Both the position numbers and the translations under genes were made by a program. Shown here in pieces: positions 8,635 through 15,330 of a DNA stretch of 64,000 bases. The DNA lies in the NCBI RefSeq assembly GCF_039542905.1, contig NZ_BAABIS010000001.1:3844001-3908000 (forward strand), in the 5' to 3' direction. The notes beneath the pieces are model-generated. The model was given only the letters and a program-made list of their open reading frames with translations. It was not told the DNA's origin and did no database searches. This DNA comes from Kitasatospora terrestris. GTDB taxonomy: Bacteria; Actinomycetota; Actinomycetes; Streptomycetales; Streptomycetaceae. Position 1 is the first letter of the stretch. The number at the start of each line of letters is the position of its first letter.

Positions 8635-8901
8635 TCAGTTGACCGAGGCCTTGCCCTCCGCCTTCCACGCCTCCAGGCCGGCCAGTGAAGCCGCCCTGGC
8701 CTGGTTGATCGCGCGCGCCGCCAGCTCGCTCGGCGGGGTGTCCATCTGCTGCATCCAGCCGCGTCCGGCAGACGCCAGGGAGTAGCAGACGAGTGCGGTG
8801 CCGGCGAGGCCGATCACCGCGCCGAGGCCGGTGAGCACGACGCCACCGCCCAGCATCGAACGGTTGACCTGGAATCCTGAGAACTTCTGCGTCATCGCCA
8901 T
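8635..8901 (-). CDS. Small conserved membrane protein, function unknown
   Basis: About 88 residues, beginning MAMTQKFSGFQVNRSMLGGG, with a single strong hydrophobic segment (residues ~22-45, GVVLTGLGAVIGLAGTALVC) and a charged, Trp-containing C-terminal half (SLAGLEAWKAEGKASVN). A second in-frame ATG is two codons in. No recognisable ribosome site decides between them. I recall near-identical short proteins being common in Streptomyces, but no function is known to me. It is divergent from the cupin gene. Confidence 0.7.
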   Translation of the reverse strand: MAMTQKFSGFQVNRSMLGGGVVLTGLGAVIGLAGTALVCYSLASAGRGWMQQMDTPPSELAARAINQARAASLAGLEAWKAEGKASVN

Positions 8902-9068
8902 GGATCCACGATCGGGCCGCACACCGCGAACCGCACGCCGGGCGGCCCGCCCGCGTCCCCCGGGCGAGTGAACCGGCGCGCGCGAACGCCGCTCGGCCGC
9001 CTATGGTCGCGACGGGGTGCACCGGGCACCCGCGGCGGGGGACGTCCGATCGGAAGGCGGCAGCCACC

Positions 9069-9401
9069 ATGACCGAGCCGGCCCACATCGACCTGAACGC
9101 GGTCGCCGACGAGCACGCCGCGAAGGCCGCCGACAGCCCGCACGGCCGCAGCGCCCACCTGCTGCTGCACGACGGCATCCTGCGGCAGACCGTGATCGCG
9201 CTGACCGCCGGCTCCGCGCTGGACGAGCACAACGCCCCGGTCGCCGCCAGCCTCCAGGTGCTGCGCGGCCGGGTCTCGCTCACCGTCGCCGGTCACCAGC
9301 AGGAGGTCCGGGCCGGCGAGCTGCACGTGCTCCCGCAGGACCGGCACGGCCTGCTCGCCCACACCGACGCGGTCGTGCTGCTCACCGCGGTGACCAACTA
9401 G
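9069..9401 (+). CDS. Cupin-domain protein
   Basis: A 110-residue single-domain cupin. The middle shows the double-stranded beta-helix pattern: DEHNAPVAASLQVLRGRVSLTVAG, then AGELHVLPQDRHGLLAHTDAVVLL. The metal-binding His/Glu set is only partly present, so it could be a sensor or small-molecule binding protein rather than an enzyme. ATG 9069 follows GGAAGGCGG. Its stop overlaps the end of the convergent TetR gene by 4 bp. Confidence 0.82.
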   Translation: MTEPAHIDLNAVADEHAAKAADSPHGRSAHLLLHDGILRQTVIALTAGSALDEHNAPVAASLQVLRGRVSLTVAGHQQEVRAGELHVLPQDRHGLLAHTDAVVLLTAVTN

Positions 9402-9979
9402 GCCCTGGGCGCCAGGTCGGCGGCGACCGTCCGCAGGCCGCGCAGGAAGTCGGCGCCGGACGGCGCCAGCTCGGGCGCGATCATCCACTGCGCGGCCAGG
9501 CCGGTCAGCAGCGACTGGTAGACGGTGCCGCGCTCCAGCTCCTCCGGGGTGTCCAGCGGCTCGGTCCGCCCCTGGAAGAGCATCGCCAGCCCGAGCCGGC
9601 CGTCCTTCTGCACCGCCGTCAGCTGCTTCTTGAGCTCCGGCAGGTGCTCGATCTGCGAGACCATCTCGAACTGCACCGCCCACAGCCCGCGGTGCTCCGT
9701 GAAGCTCGCCAGCACCGCGTCCCACGCCCTGACGAAGCGCTCGTCCGGATCGGTGACGCCCGCGGTCTCGGCCAGCACCGCGCCCAGCGAGTCCCCCCAT
9801 TCGCCGATCGCCTCGATCATCGCCCGGACCAGCAGCGCGTCCTTGGACCCGTAGTGGTAGCCGATCGCGGCCAGGCTGACCCCGGCGCCGGTGGCGATGT
9901 CCCGGGCGGTGGTCCGCCCGAAGCCCTTCTCGATCAGGCAGCGCCTGGCGCTGGCCAGCAGATCCTCGCGGTTTCCCAT
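9398..9979 (-). CDS. TetR family transcriptional regulator
   Basis: A 193-residue repressor with an N-terminal HTH (GFGRTTARDIATGAGVSLAAIGYHYGSKDALL, residues ~19-49, quoted in part by family pattern) and a helical ligand-binding C-terminal domain. It is divergent from the MFS exporter gene at 10077, the classic layout for a drug-responsive repressor controlling an efflux pump and itself. The ligand is unknown. Confidence 0.9.
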   Translation of the reverse strand: MGNREDLLASARRCLIEKGFGRTTARDIATGAGVSLAAIGYHYGSKDALLVRAMIEAIGEWGDSLGAVLAETAGVTDPDERFVRAWDAVLASFTEHRGLWAVQFEMVSQIEHLPELKKQLTAVQKDGRLGLAMLFQGRTEPLDTPEELERGTVYQSLLTGLAAQWMIAPELAPSGADFLRGLRTVAADLAPRA

Positions 9980-10076
9980 GCCACCGATGCTACGCGACCC
10001 ATGGACGGATGTCTTGAACGCTAGATTTAGACGCTTGTACTAGACAGACGTGTCACACGTCCGTACAGTCCTTCCC
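9980..10076. promoter_or_regulatory. Divergent promoter and likely TetR operator of the MFS gene
   Basis: This 97-bp gap is markedly AT-richer than its surroundings, with repeated AGAC/TAGA elements (TAGATTTAGAC, CTTGTACTAGACAGAC). TTGAAC at about 10014 is a possible -35. The repressor's operator most likely overlaps this promoter. The exact boundary of the operator cannot be fixed by eye. Confidence 0.45.
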
Positions 10077-11636
10077 ATGACCGCAACCAACGGCCTCGCC
10101 GGCCGACGCGAGTGGACGGGTCTCGCCGTCCTGCTGCTGCCGACCCTGGTCCTCGCCATGGACATGGGCGTCCTCTTCTTCGCCGTCCCGTTCATCGCCA
10201 CCGACCTGCACCCCAGCGGCACCCAGCAGCTGTGGATCATGGACATGTACTCGTTCCTGCTGGCCGGCCTGCTGATCCCGATGGGCGCCCTGGGCGACCG
10301 GATCGGGCGGCGGAAGCTGCTGATGGCGGGGACCGCCGGTTTCGCCGCCGCCTCACTGGTCGCGGCGTACGCGGACGGCGCGGCCCAGCTGATCGCCGCG
10401 CGGGCCCTGCTCGGGATCTTCGGCGCGGTCTTCGGCCCGTCCACGCTGGCGCTGATCCGCACCACCTTCCACGACCCCAAGCAGCGGCAGGCCGCGATCG
10501 GCGCGTGGAGCGGCATGATGATGGCCGGCGTCACGCTGGGCCCGGTGGTCGGCGGTCTGCTGCTCGACCACTTCTGGTGGGGCTCCGCCTTCCTGCCCGC
10601 CGTCCCGCTGATGCTGGTCACCCTGGCCGCCGCGCCGTTCGTGCTGCCCGAGCAGCGCGCCGCCGAGCGCACCGGCCGCTTCGACCTGCTCGGCGCCGCG
10701 CTCTCGATGGCCACCGTGCTGCCGGTCGTCTACGGCATCAAGACGCTCGCCGTCGAGGGCTGGAGCCCGCTCGCCGCGCTGGTCCTCGCCGCCGGGCTGG
10801 CGGTCGGCGCCGGCCTGGTGGTCCGGCTGCGGACCGCGGCGAACCCGCTGGTCGACCTGGGCCTGTTCCGGATCCGCACCTTCAGCGGGGCGATCACCGT
10901 CAACACCATCGCGATGTTCGCGATGATCGGCTTCACCCTCTTCACCTCGCAGTACCTGCAGTTGGTCAAGGGCCTCAGCCCGCTCAGCGCCTCGCTCTGG
11001 GCCCTGCTGCCCAGCCTCGGGGTCGGCGCCGCGGTCGGCGGGTTCGGGGCGCTGGCCGGGAAGGTCCGGCCCGCGATCCTGCTCACCACCGGCTTCCTGA
11101 TCAGCGCCGCCGGCTTCGCCCTGATCACGCAGATCGGGCCGGACACCCCGATGGCCGCCGTCCTGGTCGCCGCCGGCGTGATCGCCGCCGGATCGGTCGG
11201 CACCATCACCATCACCGCCGACATGGTGGTCTCCGCCGCCCCCGCCGACCGGGCCGGCGCGGCCGGCGCCACCTCGGAGACCGCGCAGGAGCTCGGCGGC
11301 TCGCTCGGCATCGCGATCCTCGGCGCCGCCGGTGCCGCGATCTACCGCACCAGGCTGGACGGGCAGCTCCCGGCCGGGGTGACCGGCGAGGCCGCCTCGG
11401 CGGCCCGGGACACCCTCGGCGGAGCGGCGACGGTGGCCGCACAGCTCGGCGGCGAGACCGCGGAGCGGCTGATGGACGCGGCGCGGGCCGCGTTCGCGGA
11501 CGGGATGCACGTCGCGGCGGCGGTCGGCGTGGTCTTCATGGTGGCGGCCGCGCTGACGGCCAACCGCCTGATGCGGCACCTGCCGCCGGCCGGCGCGGAG
11601 CGGCCCGCGGACGAGCCGAAGGTGCTCGCCGCGTAG
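10077..11636 (+). CDS. MFS multidrug-type exporter (DHA2, 14-helix family)
   Basis: A 519-residue major facilitator protein of the EmrB/QacA/SmvA type. It should export a hydrophobic drug or metabolite with proton antiport. The cytoplasmic loop between helices 2 and 3 has GALGDRIGRRKLLMAG, the family's motif A. The hydrophobic profile fits 14 helices, with a long last periplasmic loop before the final helix. ATG 10077 is used because MTATNGLAGRREWTGL starts the homologous part. A GTG at 10050 is possible. No Shine-Dalgarno is visible ahead of 10077. The divergent TetR gene is its probable regulator. Confidence 0.9.
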   Translation: MTATNGLAGRREWTGLAVLLLPTLVLAMDMGVLFFAVPFIATDLHPSGTQQLWIMDMYSFLLAGLLIPMGALGDRIGRRKLLMAGTAGFAAASLVAAYADGAAQLIAARALLGIFGAVFGPSTLALIRTTFHDPKQRQAAIGAWSGMMMAGVTLGPVVGGLLLDHFWWGSAFLPAVPLMLVTLAAAPFVLPEQRAAERTGRFDLLGAALSMATVLPVVYGIKTLAVEGWSPLAALVLAAGLAVGAGLVVRLRTAANPLVDLGLFRIRTFSGAITVNTIAMFAMIGFTLFTSQYLQLVKGLSPLSASLWALLPSLGVGAAVGGFGALAGKVRPAILLTTGFLISAAGFALITQIGPDTPMAAVLVAAGVIAAGSVGTITITADMVVSAAPADRAGAAGATSETAQELGGSLGIAILGAAGAAIYRTRLDGQLPAGVTGEAASAARDTLGGAATVAAQLGGETAERLMDAARAAFADGMHVAAAVGVVFMVAAALTANRLMRHLPPAGAERPADEPKVLAA

Positions 11637-11645
11637 GGGAGAACA

Positions 11646-11715
11646 GGGCGCGTGGAACTGCGCGACCGGCCATCGCTCCACGGAGTGGTGGTCGGCCGCG
11701 CAGTTCCACGCGCCC
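11646..11715. repeat. Long inverted repeat of the GCGCAGTTCC intergenic class; likely terminator
   Basis: The outer 18 bases (GGGCGCGTGGAACTGCGC at 11646-11663) pair exactly with 11698-11715. The inner part extends the stem with wobble pairs to a loop near 11680. It lies right after the MFS gene. From memory, intergenic hairpins with a GGAACTGCGCGAC arm recur many times in Streptomyces chromosomes; this looks like one of them, acting as a transcription terminator. Confidence 0.8.
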
Positions 11716-11745
11716 ATGGGTCCGTGCGGGGCTATGGTCGCCGAT

Positions 11746-12096
11746 ATGGCGGACCCGGGCGACGAGGACGATCTGGACTACCGGTTCTCGCTGGCGAACG
11801 AGCGGACGTTCCTGGCGTGGATCAGGACGGCGCTGGCGCTGCTCGCCGGGGCGATCGCGCTGGACCAGCTGGCCCCGGACCTGGGGCCGCGGCCGGTCCG
11901 GATGGCGGTGTCGGTGGTGCTGGCACTGGGCGGGGCGTGCCTGGGGGCGGCGTCGTACCGGCGGTGGGCGCGGGTGGAGCGGGCGATGCGGGCCGGCGAA
12001 CCGCTGCCGTACACCCGGACGATGCTGGTGCTGACGGTGTGCGTGGCGGTGGCGGCGGTGCTGTTCTCGGTGCTGATCGTCGGCTGGACGCGGTGA
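11746..12096 (+). CDS. DUF202 (YidH-like) small membrane protein
   Basis: About 116 residues with the DUF202 signature ANERTFLAWIRTALALLAG and three hydrophobic segments. ATG 11746 is chosen because MADPGDEDDLDYRFS fits the family N-terminus; earlier ATGs at 11716 and 11734 abut the hairpin. The stop overlaps the next gene's GTG by 4 bases (12093-12096). Function of the family is not known. Confidence 0.85.
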   Translation: MADPGDEDDLDYRFSLANERTFLAWIRTALALLAGAIALDQLAPDLGPRPVRMAVSVVLALGGACLGAASYRRWARVERAMRAGEPLPYTRTMLVLTVCVAVAAVLFSVLIVGWTR

Positions 12097-12404
12097 AGCG
12101 CGATCCCGGGCTGCAGCCCGAGCGGACGATGCTGGCGTGGAGCCGGACCGCCCTGGTGCTGGCGGTGGACGCGCTGCTGGTCCTGCGCACCGGCCTGGTC
12201 GGCCGGCAGCCGGGCCTGGCCGCCCTGGGCGGGCTGCTGGCGGGGGCGGCGGGCTGGTTCCACTGGTACGGGGTGCACCGCCGGCGTCGGCAGCTGGACC
12301 GTCCGGGGCGGGTCCGGCCGGGTCCGGTGCGGGCCCTGGCGCTGGTGGTGCTGGTGGTCGCGGCCGGCAGCGCCTGGGCGGTCGCGGTCGGCCCGCGGAG
12401 CTGA
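12093..12404 (+). CDS. Second DUF202-type small membrane protein
   Basis: About 103 residues with the diverged DUF202 motif PERTMLAWSRTALVL followed by three hydrophobic segments. The GTG start lies inside GTGA shared with the previous stop, so the two paralogues are translationally coupled and probably form a hetero-complex in the membrane. No function is known to me. Confidence 0.82.
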   Translation: MKRDPGLQPERTMLAWSRTALVLAVDALLVLRTGLVGRQPGLAALGGLLAGAAGWFHWYGVHRRRRQLDRPGRVRPGPVRALALVVLVVAAGSAWAVAVGPRS

Positions 12405-12414
12405 CCGAGCCCCT

Positions 12415-12430
12415 AGTGGTCCAGACCACA
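12415..12430. promoter_or_regulatory. DasR-like binding site (dre-type palindrome)
   Basis: AGTGGTCCAGACCACA is a near-perfect palindrome. It closely matches the DasR responsive element of Streptomyces as I remember it (ACTGGTCTAGACCACT). It lies 11 bp after the DUF202 gene and about 150 bp ahead of tatA. Control of tatA, if real, would tie it to N-acetylglucosamine signalling. Confidence 0.5.
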
Positions 12431-12578
12431 GGACCGAAATCACCGGTTTTTCCCCGGGTGTTTGCCGGCGGGTGTATACGTTCGCCGACAAGGCCAGGCA
12501 TACTGGCCGGGTCGGGCCGGTCGGCCCGACCTTCGTACTCACGACGAGAACCTTCCGCGAAAGGACCGGTGGTCAGGG

Positions 12579-12848
12579 ATGTTCCGTAACGGTGTCGAGC
12601 CCTGGCACATCTTCATCATGGTGGCGGTGCTCGTCCTTCTGTTCGGCTCGAAGAAGCTGCCGGAGATGGCCCGCGGCCTCGGTAAGTCGATGCGCATCCT
12701 CAAGGCCGAGACCAAGGCCATGCGCGAGGACGACGCTCCGGCGGCCGAGGGCACTGCCACCTCGCAGGCCTCCGAGGCGGCCCGCCCGGCCGTCGAGCCG
12801 ACCAACGTGACCAAGGCCGCCGACCCCAAGTCGACCACCACGGCCTGA
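12579..12848 (+). CDS. tatA: Twin-arginine translocase subunit TatA
   Basis: An 89-residue TatA/E protein of the Sec-independent export system that moves folded proteins across the membrane. It has an N-terminal helix ([15 protein letters not shown]), the FGxKKLPEMA hinge, an amphipathic helix ([20 protein letters not shown]) and a Pro/Ala/Thr-rich tail. ATG 12579 starts MFRNGVEPW; a ribosome site is weak (GGTCAGGG). It stands alone with its own terminator. One likely Tat client in this window is the siderophore-binding lipoprotein at 38584, which has a twin-Arg signal. Confidence 0.95.
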   Translation: MFRNGVEPWHIFIMVAVLVLLFGSKKLPEMARGLGKSMRILKAETKAMREDDAPAAEGTATSQASEAARPAVEPTNVTKAADPKSTTTA

Positions 12849-12863
12849 TCGCGTCGGACCACA

Positions 12864-12901
12864 GGAGCCGTCGGCCCGCCAGTTGGCGGGCCGGCGGCTC
12901 C
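12864..12901. terminator. tatA terminator hairpin
   Basis: A stem of about 17 bp (GGAGCCG-CGGCCCGCC and complement, one mismatch, loop AGTT) begins 15 bp after the tatA stop and is followed by GTCGTTCTC. This fits a factor-independent terminator. Confidence 0.85.
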
Positions 12902-12990
12902 GTCGTTCTCCTGGCCCAATCCCCGTGGCCGTCCGATTGGTCCTGCTGTCTCCTGGTAGTCACCTGACGACCGACCACCCGGAGGCCTCC

Positions 12991-13229
12991 GTGTCGGAAC
13001 CCGCAGGCGACGACGAGGTCGCACGGCTGCGTCGACGGATCGCCGTCCTGGAAAGGCGTGGCTGGGCTGGGGTGCGGTCGGCGCGGCGGCACTCGCCCTG
13101 GTGCTGTGGGGCTACCCGGCCGAGATGGTCGTGGTCTGGCCGGCGATCTCGCTGGTCGGGGTGCCGGCGGTGATCGAGTTCCTGGACGGGCCGGGTCCCG
13201 GCCCCTCGGTCGGGCCGGTGGCGGCGTGA
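12991..13229 (+). pseudogene. Small membrane protein gene with a one-base frame break near 13052
   Basis: GTG 12991 follows a perfect GGAGG. The first frame encodes VSEPAGDDEVARLRRRIAVLE and then loses protein-like character. From about 13055 a different frame reads KAWLGWGAVGAAALALVLWG and a second hydrophobic stretch, ending in a TGA at 13227-13229 that overlaps the channel gene's GTG. The two parts join cleanly if one A is added to the AAA at 13052-13054. The gene is therefore either broken by a one-base deletion, mis-sequenced, or read by a -1 slip. The whole would be a ~79-residue protein with a charged coiled start and two membrane segments, coupled to the channel. Confidence 0.6.
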
Positions 13230-13753
13230 CCCCACGACGGAGCGGGGCCGCCGTCACCCAGGCGATCGTGACCGTGATGCTGCCGCCGGCCGCGCTGCTG
13301 ACGCTCTGGTTCCTGATCCCGCTCGGCTCCTTCGGACCGGACAACCCCGCGCTCAGCTGGCTGGCCTTCTCGGCGGCACTGGTGGCGCTCGCCGGGGTGC
13401 TGCTGCGGGAGATCCGGCGGGAGATGCTGAACGAGCCCGGACACCCGGCGCTGGTGATCGTGTTCCTGCTCAGCAGCGCCCTGGTGGTGTTCGCGACGGC
13501 GTACCTGGGGCTGGCCAAGCGGCCCGGCGAGCTCAGCGGGGTGAGCACGAAGGTCGACGCGCTCTACTTCACGGTGATCACCATGTCGACGGTCGGCTAC
13601 GGCGACATCGTCCCGGTGGGCCAGGCCGCCCGGGTCGTGGTGATGCTGCAGATCCTGTACACCCTGGTGTTCCTGACCGCCGGGTTCACCGCGCTCACCC
13701 GGACGATCCGCAACCGGGTGGCCAGCCGGATCGGCGGCGATCCCCCGCAGTAG
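13226..13753 (+). CDS. Potassium-channel-type membrane protein (pore-loop family)
   Basis: A 175-residue ion channel subunit. The selectivity filter TMSTVGYGDIVPVG is present at about 116-129, flanked by two helices of the Ion_trans_2 pore unit. Two more hydrophobic segments lie N-terminal (LLTLWFLIPLG and LSWLAFSAALVALAGVLL). It would assemble as a tetramer and pass K+. No RCK or cyclic-nucleotide domain follows, so gating is not evident. The GTG start is in a GTGA overlap with the preceding small gene, indicating coupled translation. The gene ends 5 bp from the convergent kinase gene. Confidence 0.85.
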   Translation: MTPRRSGAAVTQAIVTVMLPPAALLTLWFLIPLGSFGPDNPALSWLAFSAALVALAGVLLREIRREMLNEPGHPALVIVFLLSSALVVFATAYLGLAKRPGELSGVSTKVDALYFTVITMSTVGYGDIVPVGQAARVVVMLQILYTLVFLTAGFTALTRTIRNRVASRIGGDPPQ

Positions 13754-13758
13754 CCCGC

Positions 13759-15285
13759 TCAGTCCTGCTGGGCCTGGGCGTGCAGGACGGCGACCAGGCC
13801 GGTGAGGCGGGCCTGCCAGTTGGCGAGGGTGGCCGGGTCGACGGCCTTGCGCTTCTGGAGGTCGCGGACCAGGCGCTGGGCGTCCTTGAGCCGGTCCTCG
13901 GCGTCGTCGGGGCGGCGGGCGGCGACGGCCTGGGTCGCGTCGTCGAGGATCCGGGTGAGGTCGTCCTGGCGGTCGCGCTCCTTGGTGAAGTCGGCCTGCG
14001 CGACGCTCGCCCGGAGCTGGGCGATCTGACCGGCGACCGAGAGCTTGCTCGGGCTCGCGGAGGCGCTGGGACTCGCGGAAGAGGCCGGGCTCGACGCGGC
14101 GGAGGCCGGGCTCGGCGCGGCGGAGCTCGCCGGGGCGGAGGCGGCCGGCGTCGCGGCGGGCGTCCGGTCGGCCCCGTCGCCGCTGAAGGCGAAGGCCGCG
14201 ACGGCGGCGCAGACCGCGGCCACGCCGACGCCGACACCGGCGTACACCAGCGGGTTGCGGCCCCGGCGGGGCCGCTCGTCCTCGTACCGGGCCTCGTACC
14301 CGCCCTCGTCGGCCATCGCCGCCATCGAGGGCAGCGGCGGCAGGACGGAGGTCCGGTGGGGCTCCACGTACGGTGCGGCGGGCGGGAAGCCGGACGGCGG
14401 GGTGACCGGGGGGAGGACCTGGGTCGCGGAGTTGAGCAGCGCGCTGGTGCGGTCGGCGGGCGCGGCGGGGACGGACGCGAGGAGCTCGGCGAGGGCCCGG
14501 CCGGCGTCCGCGGGACGGTCGTCGGGGTTCTTGGCGAGCAGCCGCAGCACGGCGGCGTCGAGCGCGGGCGGCACGTCCGGCCGGTGCACCGAGACCGGGA
14601 CGGGGTACTCGGTGACGTGCTTGAAGGCGATGGCGACCGGGGTGTCGGCGGTGAACGGCGGCGCGCCGGTGAGCATCTCGACCAGCACGCAGCCGACCGC
14701 GTACAGGTCGGAGCGGCCGTCGACCGGCGCGGCCTGGGCCTGCTCGGGCGAGAGGTAGGCGGCGGTGCCGAGGACGGTGTGGGTCTGGGTGAGCTGCTGC
14801 CCGCTGGAGGACCCGGCCCGGGCGATGCCGAAGTCCACCACCTTCACCCCGCCGTCGGCGGTGATCATGATGTTGCCGGGCTTGATGTCCCGGTGGACCA
14901 GGCCCTGGCCGTGGGCGGCGGCCAGCGCCTCCAGGACGGCGGCCGCGACGCCGACCGCCCGCTCCACCGGCAGCGGGCCGGTCTGGGCGATCAGCCGGCC
15001 GAGGGTGATCCCGTCGACCAGCTCCATCACCAGGTACGGGGAGCCCTGGTCGACGCCGGAGTCGAAGACGGTGACGATCCGCGGGTGGACCAGCAGCGCG
15101 GCGTGCTGCGCCTCACGGGCGAAGCGGTCGGCGAAGCGGGGGTCGTCGGCGAGGCCGCCGTTGAGCACCTTGACCGCGACCGGGCGGCCGAGCTGCCGGT
15201 CCAGGCCGCGGTGGACGGTGGCCATGCCGCCGACGCCGAGTATCTCGCCGAGCTCGTAGCGCCCGTTCAGCGCGCGTCCGATCAT
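13759..15285 (-). CDS. Transmembrane Ser/Thr protein kinase (PknB-like, no PASTA domains)
   Basis: A 508-residue kinase. The cytoplasmic domain is complete: glycine loop GVGGMATV, Lys39, HRDIKPGN (Asp133), DFG 151-153, and GTAAYLSPEQ. A linker contains the Thr-rich motifs TQVLPPV and TSVLPPL, likely autophosphorylation region. One membrane helix (about 345-368) leads to an external Ala/Ser/Pro linker and a ~100-residue helical domain, not PASTA repeats. It would phosphorylate proteins in response to something outside the membrane. It lies 45 bp downstream of the deacetylase-glycosyltransferase gene in the same direction, so it may belong to that envelope operon. Confidence 0.93.
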   Translation of the reverse strand: MIGRALNGRYELGEILGVGGMATVHRGLDRQLGRPVAVKVLNGGLADDPRFADRFAREAQHAALLVHPRIVTVFDSGVDQGSPYLVMELVDGITLGRLIAQTGPLPVERAVGVAAAVLEALAAAHGQGLVHRDIKPGNIMITADGGVKVVDFGIARAGSSSGQQLTQTHTVLGTAAYLSPEQAQAAPVDGRSDLYAVGCVLVEMLTGAPPFTADTPVAIAFKHVTEYPVPVSVHRPDVPPALDAAVLRLLAKNPDDRPADAGRALAELLASVPAAPADRTSALLNSATQVLPPVTPPSGFPPAAPYVEPHRTSVLPPLPSMAAMADEGGYEARYEDERPRRGRNPLVYAGVGVGVAAVCAAVAAFAFSGDGADRTPAATPAASAPASSAAPSPASAASSPASSASPSASASPSKLSVAGQIAQLRASVAQADFTKERDRQDDLTRILDDATQAVAARRPDDAEDRLKDAQRLVRDLQKRKAVDPATLANWQARLTGLVAVLHAQAQQD

Positions 15286-15330
15286 CGGGATCTCCCCTCG
15301 CTCCTGTCGGCCATCCGTGAACCATAGCGG

